Source: Cadophora sp. MPI-SDFR-AT-0126 | Taxonomy: Eukaryota > Ascomycota > Leotiomycetes > Helotiales > Ploettnerulaceae | DNA length: 64,000 nucleotides | NCBI GenBank assembly: GCA_020747065.1 | Contig: JAGMVK010000009.1 | Coordinates: 1,984,001 to 2,048,000 of the forward strand | Direction: 5' to 3' | Part shown: piece after piece, positions 34,558 through 45,096 of the stretch | Layout of the letters: every line of letters starts with the position of its first letter | How positions within the stretch are numbered: the first letter of the stretch is position 1 | Translations under genes and position numbers: made by a program | The notes under the pieces: generated by a model | What the model saw: the letters and a program-made list of their open reading frames with translations, nothing else | What the model was told of the DNA's origin: nothing | The model's database searches: none

Positions 34558-35369
34558 GGCGAGACGACGATGCTTTTTTGGGACGAGGCTATCGTGAGGA
34601 GAGAGGAAACAGAAGTTCGTGAGATTGGGGTTCAGAGCTCAGCTGAGGACACCATTGCTAGCCCGGGGAAGCTGGCAGTGCCTGGATTTGGAAGGTGCGC
34701 TCATTGGCTTCATTCAGCAGGGTTACTCATCCACGAGACTGTTATCTTGAGGCTGAGGCTACACCTGTTGGCGAAATGCATCACTCCATGAATTTGAGAA
34801 GTCGTGGGCGGTGACACATGCTCATCCGGGGACAAGATGACGACAGGAGTCGGTGAAAGTTGTATATCATATTGCAATGTGCTTGAAATGGATGAATGGA
34901 TGTATGTTTGTTGTTTGACGAGGCTACGGAGTATGGTGGTGGTGGGGATGATTCCTACCCTTGCTAGTGTGGGGAAAGAACCAGCCAAGTCGTGCATGCA
35001 TGCCGGCAGAGCAGTGCCGGAAATGGAAAGAAGCCGATTGGCCAATTGGCTCCTCTACTCTACTCTACCCTACCCTACCCTACCCTACCCTACCCTTACC
35101 CTACCCTACTCTACTCTACTCTACTCTACTCTACCCTACTTTACCCTACTCTACTCTACTCTACCTGGATCTAGGTGCTGTGCAGTGCAGTCGCAGTGTA
35201 CCTGCCGCACGCTAAGCTTAGCTAAACTGTGAGAGGAGTGCTACTATCCTATCTGGATAAGTAGTGTGATTTTACCAATTAGCGCAGCGACCCCACCCCA
35301 CACCACTTCCTTCCCAATACCTCCAGATCCTATCGTCACCTTTGCGATCTACAACCTGCAACCTACAAC
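34558..35369. other. Divergent promoter region with microsatellite
   Basis: About 810 bp between the DUF7580-type gene (minus) and the C2H2 gene (plus). It contains the pentanucleotide array listed separately. The ORFs that cross the array are artefacts of the repeat. Confidence 0.6.
35050..35165. repeat. Pentanucleotide microsatellite (CTACT/CTACC mixed)
   Basis: About 115 bp of tandem CTACT and CTACC units with one insertion (CCCTTACCC). It lies about 200-320 bp upstream of the C2H2 gene. It resembles but is not the telomere unit CCCTAA. Confidence 0.9.
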
Positions 35370-37026
35370 ATGGCGGACATCAAGACGCCCAGTCTCGTCC
35401 CATCAGACACAGTCACTATCTCATCTCTTGCTAATGGGTGCACTAAATCATACGAGACACTATGCACCATCTTGAAAGAGACCGCTGCGGAGATTGCAAC
35501 AGCACATGGGTTCGTTCGAGACGATGTACTCATCAAGATCCAAGATGCTCGGCTTAGGTTCACTACTTGGGCAACAAACATCGCAGCGCTTCAAGACGGC
35601 CATTTGGAGAGTTCCTTGGAGTTCCGGTTGCGAGAAGCGACAGAAGTTCGCTCAAGAGTGGGAGAGATCCTCGAGTGCTTGAGGGAGTCGCTCGAGGAAG
35701 CAGAATTGATTGTGACGGGCATGCGGGGAAACAGAACGTGGGAACTTGGCGCGATGAGTGACTTCAGCTTCAGCTTCGACTCTGAATCCGAGTTCGGCGC
35801 CGATGAAAGTGACGCTGGCCTCACTGGTGAGAGAATGATGACGTCTGAACTCGATGAGTTGTTGACTGCGATCAAATCTGCCAACTCTAGTTTGATGGAT
35901 ATCTCGATCGTAATTCGGAATACCCCAAGTCAAGACGATTATGTCAAAGCTGCAGCTCGTCACCCGATAGATCCGCTTTGGGATATCGACTACGTCAACA
36001 ACAAATTTGGATCTGCCAAACAAAGTGACAAGTGGTTAATACAACGACTTGGAAAATCGAACACCAGGAGGAGACAGTACCTGACATACCGGAAAGAACA
36101 ACATGACAGGCTTTCCAAAGATTGGGATGAGCCAGTACAAGAGATAATTGTGTTGGAGGAAGAGGGAGTGACGGCGCCTCAGACACCTGCTTTAGCTAAA
36201 GCAACAACTTATGTCGAGGCTTTGCCCGCAGCACAAAAAGACGAAAGGGAAGATGGATCATCCGAGACCGAGACGTCGCATCAACAGACTGTAGCTGGGG
36301 AGACTCAAGAGCATCGACTAGAAGTGCCTGCTCCACCAAAGGAAGCATTTAAAGGTGTCCCCTTCGAATATGGACATCTATTCGAGTGTCCGTATTGCTG
36401 GACAGAGCAGAACGTGAAGTCAGTGGGTGCCTGGAAGTATGTCCACCTTCCATCCTCTGTAACAATCATATACATTAGCTTACCAAAGTAGAAAACACGT
36501 CTTCCAAGACCTCAGACCCTACGTCTGCACCTTCAAAGAATGCAACCTCCGCATGTTCTGCACCCGCAACGAATGGTTTGCCCATGAACTTCAGGTCCAT
36601 CGTCGAGAATGGATATGTTCATCATGCAGCGAACTGTTCGCCAGCAAAGACAGTTTCAAGACCCATCTGCTTTCACACAACCCCTCGCTTGCTGGATCAG
36701 AGCTCGATGCTATCATACTTCAAAGTGAAGAGCCTGTCGATCGCTTCCCTGCTTCCGCCTGTTCGTTCTGTGATAGATGGAAAGAGGAAATAATGAATCC
36801 AAATCAGACGGGGAAGATGGAATCATTGAGTGATGGCAAGGACGCTGCGCCATATGGGACGAAAGATCAGTTTCGACGGCACCTTGGCAGGCATTTGGAG
36901 CAGCTTGCTCTTTTCGCTTTGCCGCGAGATAATTTGGATGGGCCTGAGGATGACTGCAAGCGAGTAATAAGAGACGAGGCTGTAAGCGGTTTGAGCGCGA
37001 GCACAGGAACCACGCTCTCGGGTTAA
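35370..37026 (+). CDS. acuF-type C2H2 zinc-finger protein
   Basis: About 535 aa; one intron, 36437-36488, joins GAW to NRKHVFQDLRPYVCTF. The N-terminal 350 residues are helical and acidic, with no known domain. The C-terminus holds the fungal 'oxidoreductase acuF-like' C2H2 block: FECPYCW, RPYVCTFKEC, FAHELQVHRREWICSSC, FKTHLLSH, SACSFC, and FRRHLGRHLEQLALFALPR. Despite the family name there is no oxidoreductase domain. Proteins with this tail are frequent in fungal NLR/HET repertoires. A nuclear or regulatory role is possible; no direct evidence. Confidence 0.8.
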
Positions 37027-37808
37027 GGAGGAAGTGGTCAATTGAGGCACATGTGCACCCTACTAATAGTTTGTTTATATGTTAATACACCTTTTAATGG
37101 TATTCTTCTTCCTCTTTTGTAATGTGATATAACTCTTATACGCACTTCAAGCCGAGAAGGAAATCTTTGACCAATCGCCAGTCGAGGTTGGCTAATATCC
37201 GCTACATCTTAACATGACGCTAAGTCGTAAGTTAATCCGGAAACATACAAAGTCGCACGTCAGGGCAGGCCGGATAAATTGCAGGAAACCCGAGCACGAA
37301 ATCAAGCTGCCAAGTACAACGAACACCAAAGAAGTTCCACATCCACAGCGGGAACTGCGAGAACAGATACAGCAGTAGTCGCTGGGCAGGATCATCTCGT
37401 AGTTTCATCAGTGCATGCAAGACAAACGATCAACCGAAAGGGATCAGACAGAAAATGGCCTTCCGGTGGCAATGTCACAAATCCCCAGTTCTGGGCGATG
37501 AGACTGGCGCGAGACAGGCAGTCCTTGGTTGCGGCTTTAGATAAAGAAGAAAGCACAGCAATCGACAGACTCGCATCTACGTTCCATGAAATTGGTCGAT
37601 ACTTCACCGATAGCTACCAATATAGCCTATTGAAGATCACAGCAGCCAATAAGGTTAAACAGATGGAGTTCTCTGAAAGCTGCACAAATCGGCCCTTGAA
37701 TCTGCGCCACGAGCTTCAGATAGAATAAAATGGGAGGAATAGCTTGGCAAAGAGAGAAAAAGAGCAATTCTGTAGTACAGAATAAACGAAGAAGCATTCC
37801 TGGTTGAC
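37027..37808. other. Unassigned stretch with coding-like debris
   Basis: A frame open at 37279-37728 (TTG start, 149 codons: FWAMRLARDRQSLVAALDKE, LASTFHEIGRYFTDS) looks more coding-like than the surroundings but has no ATG at its head, and ends in TAA. It may be a decayed 5' part of the chimeric gene that follows. Confidence 0.35.
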
Positions 37809-39529
37809 ATGCGGGATCTGTATCTGAGATCTCCGAGTCGAGCTGCTGAGGTGTTAGAAGGGAAGGACAGTGACAAGCCAACTGACAGGATGCAGAAGTC
37901 GGTCGAGGACGATGGAACGGAAGGTCATCGCCTTAAAGAAACCTTCAAGGGAAAGGCTGTAGATCAGGGAACAGCGCACATGAACGAGGTAGACAATCTG
38001 AGCCGATAGGAAACGTCCGAAGCCGGGCTTGCACAGCAAACCGTCGAGTCTTTCGAACAAGACACGCCAAAAGATAAGGCTTCGACATCCGCAAATGTTG
38101 ACGTCAACCTTATTACAGAAATCCATGCCAGGACAGAAGGGTCACCCTCGGATCGAGACACCGAGAACCGCTCGCAGGAGCTGAGCGACTACTCCAAGAA
38201 CTCGCAGGAGACTTCCGAAGAGCCAGACTCAGGTTCCGAACGGGCTTTCTCCCTCAAAGAATGGCAGGGTCAAATGAAAGGTCAAATGAAGGAGTGGTTG
38301 GAGACTTTCAAAAGAGAGGTGCGGAAGGCGCGTTCAACATACGCAGCAAGTCAATACGTCGCTAACAATCTCGTCCTCGAGGGTAATTCGATCAGGGAAT
38401 TTGAGTGGGATCGACTCCAGAAGAAGAGCGAGATAAGGCAGAGCAGAAATTGCAGGTAATTCACCGCACTTTGCTCAAATCTGGCAGCTCAAACAAAGCG
38501 ACAACAGCCGACAGACGTACCTTGGAAATCGAGTTCAAAGGGGAGGGGGATAGTGTTAATGTCGATCTGATAATTGCTCTTCATAGTATATCAGTAGAGG
38601 AGAATGTACCCGGTTGGCGAGAGGCAACCAATTCAGGACCCATTGGCTCCAAGGAGGCCGAAGACATAATCAGAAGAACAGCTAAGCTTGCCGAAGCAAA
38701 TGAGACTACCATCGAAAGGGAAAAGACGGTGACGTCTGACAATCGGGGAGGAAGCGTAGAAAGTCAATCTTCCGAAGACGTGGATTCTCCTCGGGGGGGA
38801 ATTGTCGAGAGAGTGCCCGCCTACAGGGCTGGAGATACCATTCTTATTGTGGACGCTGGAGGAGGAACAGTGGATGTGATCAATTATGAAATCAACAGGA
38901 TCGAGCCACTGGATATTGAGGACACTGTATCAAAAGCCTCCGATTCAACCGCAGGCCGGATCGCCGAGGAAGAAGCCAACACCGGTCAACAAGAGTCCTC
39001 GAAAGGCAAAGCACCAGCTATGCCAGACGAGTATCCAAGCGCAGAGCCGCCAACAAGACAACTCACGGATCCCTCAACGTCTTACCCACCATGCAATACT
39101 CTCTCGGTCGGCAACTTGCCCCTCGACGCATCAGAAGATGAACTCAGAGAGCTCTTTGGCAAGCAGCGAGGGTACAAACGCATGGTATTCCGAACGAAAC
39201 AAAGCGGGTCGATGTGTTATGCTGAGTTCGACGATATTGTTTGCGCAACGAAGGCTCTCTATTCACTGAATGGACATCTCCTCGAAAGTAGCGTCAATGG
39301 GGGTATTAGGCTGGGGTTTTCTAGAACTCCACTTGGTGTTCGATCTGGCCAAGCACCTGGTGGGGATACGCAGACTCAGGCAGGAATGGCATTCCAAACA
39401 GCGAGAGGCGAGGCAGGCAGAGCACTGAGTGGATTTTCGGCAAGGGAGGAATTTGAAGCTAGTGTTCGGGATAGTATGAAGAAGCCCACTAAAGGCGCGG
39501 CGGATTTGATCAAATCTGCTGCCATATAA
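37809..39529 (+). pseudogene. Chimera of an Hsp70-like ATPase motif and a Whi3-type RRM, with one in-frame TAG
   Basis: The model runs from ATG 37809 to 38382, intron 38383-38507 (GTAATT to CAG), then 38508 to the stop at 39527. It would give 531 residues if the TAG at 38007-38009 were sense. Exon 1 is charged and helical (KEWQGQMKGQMKEWLETFKR). Exon 2 holds a stretch typical of the Hsp70/actin ATPase phosphate-2 loop, GDTILIVDAGGGTVDVINYE, without the rest of an Hsp70. A C-terminal RRM follows that closely resembles yeast/fungal Whi3: CNTLSVGNLPLDASEDEL, KQRGYKRMVFRTKQSG, GGIRLGFSRTPLGVRSGQ. The second exon's frame has no ATG of its own near its start. This could be a real fusion, a pseudogene, or two fragments fused by recombination. 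Confidence 0.5.
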
Positions 39530-39635
39530 AGGGACAAGGAAAAAGTAGGAAAATGTGGACCACTAGTGTAGTTGACATGGCATGCTCAGGACAATGCTTA
39601 ATTGTAATGATTCTATTGCATGCAGCTGTCGGTGA

Positions 39636-40823
39636 TCAGACCTCGATTGCCCTCATGAATGCTGGACTTTCATTGCCCTCTACCACAGATCCCAGCGGGG
39701 TAGCATTCGCGTCTGACGTGCTAGATCTTTCTTGGAGTTGCCGAATGTATGACTGTGCTACATTCAACCAAGAAGCCTTTTCTCCTCTGCTTGCCTCGAG
39801 TCCACGCCATACCCATATTGCTGTGCCTATATCCAACAAAAAGACATCATTGCCATCAAAATCATTCATTTGCAAAGGCTGTCCATCCTTGACGAGATCA
39901 AAAGACAGTTGTCCAGACGCATCACTGAGACGGAATAACTTCTTAGGCCTGTCATTCGACTCCTTTCCAGACGTAGATACCGGTCGAGGCGCCCGAAACT
40001 CGGTTTGAGATACACCTTCTCCTCCTAGCATCTTGACAAAGATTCCAGATCTTGAGTCTGACTGTGAAAGAACCTCCACATCGACATGCTTGGCTAGAGT
40101 CATGTCATGAACCACTTGTGCACCTTTGGCCTTCTCCATGGGACTACACTTCTTGCCCTGCCAGACCCAGATCTTCTCCCCCTTATCCAGCACAAACACA
40201 TCATCCTCATCCAAACTCCTCCACGTGGGCTCAACCTCAACAACAATGACCGAATCAGCCCGCCCAGAAGGATGTTTGAACACACGCAGCAGCGTGGAAA
40301 TCTCTTTCGGTGCCTCCTCTTCCACATGTGTAAATCCCGAAGCCATACCTCCAGACAGGATCTTCAGCTTCGGGAAAAGCGCCATAAAATCATCTGAAGG
40401 CTGTGTTTGAACCTCTCTATGCTGTGTCGCCGTCCCTTTCAAGAACTCGTCCAGTTCCACCGTCTTATACGCTGCAGTGCCAGCTTCATCCTGCGAAGTC
40501 TTCCGGCCCAGCCAGAAGAATATCTCGTGGACTAGCTTCTCCTGCCCCTCTTTCTCCCCAACTTTATATGAATGCAGCACAATGTAGCTATCTCCCTCGT
40601 GGAATTGTCCCGTCTTATTTTCCGGCCACGGAATGACTTCGAAGTCTTCGATTCGCCAAATGTATAGTCCTGCGAGACGACCTACGCAGCCGTCATTCCA
40701 GGCCGGTTCCGTGAGGGCGGATTTGTACTTTACGCGGTGGTCGATTTCGGTGCCGATCAGTTCGACGTTGCTATCTTTTATGTCGTATTCTTTCAAATGG
40801 GTAAGATCCTGGTTCGGTGGCAT
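39636..40823 (-). CDS. Gelsolin/severin-like actin-binding protein
   Basis: 395 aa in a single exon. Three gelsolin-type repeats can be seen. Repeat 1 is around LYIWRIEDFEVIPWPE, FHEGDSYIVLHSYK and VHEIFFWLGRKTSQDEAGTA. Repeat 2 is around VEVEPTWRSLDEDDVFVLD and KIWVWQGKKCSPMEKAKG. Repeat 3 is around LFRLSDASGQLSFDLV, LQMNDFDGNDVFLLD and AIWVWRGLEASRGEKASW. This is the severin/fragmin arrangement of short gelsolins that cap or sever actin filaments with Ca. Cytosolic. It converges on the chimeric gene. Confidence 0.9.
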   Translation of the reverse strand: MPPNQDLTHLKEYDIKDSNVELIGTEIDHRVKYKSALTEPAWNDGCVGRLAGLYIWRIEDFEVIPWPENKTGQFHEGDSYIVLHSYKVGEKEGQEKLVHEIFFWLGRKTSQDEAGTAAYKTVELDEFLKGTATQHREVQTQPSDDFMALFPKLKILSGGMASGFTHVEEEAPKEISTLLRVFKHPSGRADSVIVVEVEPTWRSLDEDDVFVLDKGEKIWVWQGKKCSPMEKAKGAQVVHDMTLAKHVDVEVLSQSDSRSGIFVKMLGGEGVSQTEFRAPRPVSTSGKESNDRPKKLFRLSDASGQLSFDLVKDGQPLQMNDFDGNDVFLLDIGTAIWVWRGLEASRGEKASWLNVAQSYIRQLQERSSTSDANATPLGSVVEGNESPAFMRAIEV

Positions 40824-41890
40824 TTTGAGAGTGTCGAGAGTGGCAGGGAGGATTTGTGGTGGTTTTCGTGTTGTTGAAGCTGGAGCGCGATGTTTGGGGA
40901 TGGCGGGGTAAATTCAGGGGTTCAAACACTGACTGACTTAGTGTTGGCGAAGTTGTGGAGGCTGCTGAGTCAGCAGATCTATTGTAAACACTTCTCTCGC
41001 TTCGGACAACAATTGACATAAATGATTCTCACATTGGCAACTTTGCAGCTTCAATGTTTATCATTTCGTCACATATCCTGGTGCAACTGTAAAGCAAAAG
41101 GTACCCAACGAATCAAGACGAACCAAGCAGCATCCGCATGCAGCCAAGCTTCAGCTGAAGAGGGGAATGAGACAACTCATTCTCCGACCCAGCTCACAAT
41201 TTGACTGGACACATGTTCTTAAACACAATCAAGCATTGATTGAAAAAAAAAAAAAAGTACTATAACATAACATCTCCTGACTGGGCTTACACAACCCGGC
41301 ATCTTTTACCACAACCATTTCAACCTTCTAGAAGGTCTTTTCCCACTAGATCCCATTCAACGACACGAAGAGTAGATTTCCTCGGTGTAAGATTTACGGA
41401 CATAGATCCCAATATATCCGATCTTCACTTTCACAGAAACCTCTCCCTGTATTTTTCTACTGACTAGGGCGTCCCTTTGATCGCAACATCTGCAAGTCCC
41501 CTTGTCCTCTTCTAGTCTAATCATGTCACGGAGGTGAGGGACTAGATTTCGTTTCATTACGCTCAGTTTTCTTTATACAGAGACATAAAAGTTCATGAGG
41601 AATTTCGCTCAGAGATAACGCTCTTGTCACTCGGGATATTCTATTGTAATAAATCTATGGCTCTCTGAGATAATGCATGCGGCCGTGTCTTACACGAATG
41701 TGGCGTTATACGCCACTAAATGCAATCGCATGCTGGCCACTTTTCAGCTCATCGAATCCAGAGATGCCGATTCGTAGCTTCACCCAGCTGCGTCTTCGCA
41801 ACCTCAATTTTACGACATTTTTTTTTACACAATCTTTCTACATTCCAGGTTGGTCGCACTCCTTCCCGCCCTCACTTTCCAGCTGCGACG
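40824..41890. other. Divergent promoter region
   Basis: About 1 kb between the gelsolin-like gene (minus) and HET gene 3 (plus). It has an A run near 41240-41256. The frame of the HET gene is open back to 41720, but homologous sequence begins only at the ATG at 41891. Confidence 0.5.
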
Positions 41891-43633
41891 ATGTCTTCTT
41901 CACAAACCTCTCAATCGCTCGTTGGAGAATTCCGTTACCACCCTCTGGCAGATGCTGACGAGATCCGCATTCTCAGCGTCGAGGCTGGCACACATGAAGA
42001 CCCAATCCGATGTCAATTACATCACATCAAACTCTCAGAGAAGCCCGTCTATGAAGCACTGTCTTACATGTGGGGTCCCACGGTTTTCAAAACGATCTCG
42101 CTCAATGGCCAGAATCATCAGGTCCGCCAAAACTTGTGGCAAGCTTTGATCCATCTCCGACTCAAAAACTCAAATCTGATCATCTGGATTGATGCCGTAT
42201 GCATCAATCAAGATGATAAAGATGAGCGCAATCAACAAGTAATGCAGATGGGGCAAATATATAGCCGAGCTGCGAGGGTGCTCGCTTGGTTGGGTCTGGC
42301 GGACCCAAGTACGGGTGAAGCGATGACGGTGTTAAAGCGACTAGAGGGCCCATCATGGAGGCGGACATTATCCAAGATGAAAATCAGTCAGATTGAGACA
42401 GAGGCTATAGAGATTCTTTGCTCTAGGGACTACTGGGGTCGTCTGTGGATTGTGCAAGAAATACACCTTGCTTACGACGTCCTCATTTGCTGTGGATACT
42501 TTCAATTAAGCTGGGAGCTTTTTGCTCATGGCTTGAAAGAAATTGTACGAGACCAGACCAATTTTCCAACCATCGATATTAGTGGCGACATACGAGAGAA
42601 GTGGGAAGACAACTCATCCTACACACTCTGCATGGATCGCGCAAACCCAAAAGATATGCAAAATCGTGTCTTCCGTGCGGCCCATCCCAGCCTACCGCTA
42701 GGAACGCTTTGCCACAAGTACGGAGCTTCCAGATGCGAAGATATCAAGGACAAAGTTTTCGGCCTTCACGCGCTGGCGGCTGATTGCTGCAAGAAAGCCA
42801 CCGTGGTTGATTATGCCGCTCCTTGGTCCTCGACATGGCAAAGTGTAGTGGCGCATTACTTTTTGATCCATAAAGTATCGCCACCGGATATTGTGGCTGC
42901 TTGTCAAATGCTTCACCGAAGAGCATCTACAGCTCAAATTGATTACAATTACTGGCTAGAAAACATCGAATCCTGCTCGATCGGTGGGGTCGACTCTGCT
43001 CCGATTGAGGAACGTTTGTCTGGGATGCCAATACAGCACATCATTATCCTCAAGTCGGAATTGAACATCTCGCAAGATACTCAATCTTTGTCTCATGAGC
43101 CTGATGACCTGCCTCGTTTGCGTTGCCTCCTGTCCCAAGTTCGCTATCTCCGCCGCACGATGTCTCCACAAGACACCGACCAAATATCCAGTGATATGCA
43201 GAGTCCTATCAACGAGTCGACATCAGAGAAACTATCGCCCGACTATCTGTGCAACGTTCATGGCTGGACGTTCAAAGAAGCTCAAATAATAGGCACCGTT
43301 TGTGATGTCGGAGTTCTCGACAATGGTGTGCCAATCATGATTCCCAAAGGCTGTTCGGTAGGGGATCGACTATGTATGTTCAGACCATCGGATATCATGG
43401 CAGTCGTTCGATCTGAAAGCCACTCTGAGCGGGAGCCACATTGTTCATTGGTGGGAAGGTGTATCACAATGGAAAGTCTAATTACAGGTCGGCGAAGTGC
43501 GTCTTTGGAGAGAAGCTTCGTAATACCTACTTGGTTGGTTGTTGATATTCCTACTTTGCAACTCTTGACGTATGGGGCGTTTTCGGATGAATCGTTGGAG
43601 GTTAAAAGCGCACGAGAAAGTTTAATTGGATGA
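41891..43633 (+). CDS. Heterokaryon incompatibility (HET) domain protein 3
   Basis: About 580 aa, intronless. HET blocks: FRYHPLADADEIRIL, YEALSYMWGP, RQNLWQALIHLRL, LIIWIDAVCINQDDKDERNQ, MGQIYSRAARVLAWLG, CSRDYWGRLWIVQEI, and EDIKDKVFGLHALAADC. The start is the first ATG (41891, MSSSQTSQ), chosen because the longer frame before it is unlike the family. It has the same general layout as HET 1 at 11.2 kb (HET at the N-terminus, unknown C-terminal half). Confidence 0.9.
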   Translation: MSSSQTSQSLVGEFRYHPLADADEIRILSVEAGTHEDPIRCQLHHIKLSEKPVYEALSYMWGPTVFKTISLNGQNHQVRQNLWQALIHLRLKNSNLIIWIDAVCINQDDKDERNQQVMQMGQIYSRAARVLAWLGLADPSTGEAMTVLKRLEGPSWRRTLSKMKISQIETEAIEILCSRDYWGRLWIVQEIHLAYDVLICCGYFQLSWELFAHGLKEIVRDQTNFPTIDISGDIREKWEDNSSYTLCMDRANPKDMQNRVFRAAHPSLPLGTLCHKYGASRCEDIKDKVFGLHALAADCCKKATVVDYAAPWSSTWQSVVAHYFLIHKVSPPDIVAACQMLHRRASTAQIDYNYWLENIESCSIGGVDSAPIEERLSGMPIQHIIILKSELNISQDTQSLSHEPDDLPRLRCLLSQVRYLRRTMSPQDTDQISSDMQSPINESTSEKLSPDYLCNVHGWTFKEAQIIGTVCDVGVLDNGVPIMIPKGCSVGDRLCMFRPSDIMAVVRSESHSEREPHCSLVGRCITMESLITGRRSASLERSFVIPTWLVVDIPTLQLLTYGAFSDESLEVKSARESLIG

Positions 43634-43810
43634 TACCTTTTGGATCATGATCAAAATGAAGTCTGTTGGTATGAGTAGAGAATTATACAACACCGAGCGC
43701 CTCCCCACATTAAATTCCAAACTTCGCCAAATCCCAATCGTCCCATATCATACAACTCCATAGATCCCAGATCTCGGACTTTCCCTGCCAGATCATCAAA
43801 TCACCTGGCC

Positions 43811-44092
43811 TCACCTCACATCTTTACCATCGAATCCTGAAGTGCCGCCTTCACGATCTTGACCCTCACTCCTACCTCCTCCACCAGATCTCCCATTCCC
43901 CGCTTCTTTCTCCTCCTTCACTTCTTCAGGCGCCATCAGCTCAACCACTCCAGTCTTCCCATCCCCGATCTCCCCTCCATTCAATTGCTGTTGCTTGGCG
44001 TGTGCGAGTTGCACTTTATAGATAAGGGCTGAAGGATGGGAGGCTTTTTGCGTGACTGTTTTAAGGGCGGATGCGAGTCTGAGGTATGACAT
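43811..44092 (-). CDS. Small unknown protein
   Basis: 93 codons with an ATG. It begins MSYLRLASALKTVTQKASHP, then KVQLAHAKQQQ, and ends in a Gly/Glu/Arg-rich tail. I do not recognise it. The amphipathic basic N-terminus could be a mitochondrial targeting sequence. It converges on HET gene 3. It could also be chance. Confidence 0.4.
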   Translation of the reverse strand: MSYLRLASALKTVTQKASHPSALIYKVQLAHAKQQQLNGGEIGDGKTGVVELMAPEEVKEEKEAGNGRSGGGGRSEGQDREGGTSGFDGKDVR

Positions 44093-45096
44093 AGCTCGCT
44101 CTTAGATGAGAAAAATCGTCTTAGTCGTTGAGATTTTTAACGGTAGTGAGAGGATATGGAGGAAGACGAGATGCGCGATGTTGAATGTGATTGTGAGAAA
44201 TGGAATGAAGACGAGAGAAAGCTGGGGTGGACTGGGAGCCTGCTGATGATCATGTGATGCTGGAGAACTGTGCCACCTTGGCTGGGAAGTGCATACCAGC
44301 GGGATTATAGAGCCAACAAGAAATCCTTCAGATTTTTAAGAATGAGATGCTGAAAGGGATTCTTTGGAAAGGTTGGGGTTGATGCCACAAAATCCTCCAA
44401 AACTAGTATATCCACGCAACTAGAGGCCTGATCCAAAGGCAGTAGTTGTATCGTTGTGTCTTTTCAATCTAACCGCCTGTGACAACCTGGGTCAACATGG
44501 ATCCTTTCAGTGATTTAAAATTACTTTCAAGCGGATCTTGAGACATACTTAGAGTTTGTTTACAGAGGTGCAACTAGTATTCATTACTCCCTGTTGATAG
44601 TGGTTCTGCCCCGGATACTAAACTTCAACACCACAAAATTTATTCAATAGAAGTCGAAAGTGTATTACCTAGAGCTATGATTATATTCTCAAAGTCTAGG
44701 GACTACAGCGGTTAAAAGTCTGCGCAATTTATCTATTGTTGTAGTTGTGATTATAAGGAAGGGTCTCAATGCGAAAGAAAACGGGGGGTAGAAGATATTA
44801 GTTGTACCTCCGTACATGACTACGCGAGCCGTCGATCGGCCAAGAGGGTCATTGGATGATCTATTTCGTGAGTTCTCTTGATCGTGATTTCATTGACGAT
44901 TATTCGTGTCTGGGATTGTCAGCAATAGGGTCTTCAATCAGCTTGCTAAGGAACAGCGTATGTTTAAACTCTCGTCTGTTACACTTTCCATAGATTCAAT
45001 TCTACACCTTCAATTCTCTCAGTTATTAACAATTCTAGACGCCCCTCATATTTTAACTCCTCTATGAAGCATAATCGCGCAAAGAGCTGCCAGAAA
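44093..45096. other. AT-rich intergenic region
   Basis: About 1 kb, visibly more AT-rich than neighbouring genes, with no ORF of interest. It lies between the small unknown gene and the 3' end of the beta-xylosidase gene. Confidence 0.5.

Noticed and set aside
34804..35232. ORFs across the pentanucleotide array
   Set aside because: Open only because the repeat has no stop in these frames; repetitive Tyr/Leu/Pro product.
38405..39529. Taking this 374-codon frame as a complete gene
   Set aside because: It begins with GTG, not ATG; splicing from the exon before it explains the frame better.
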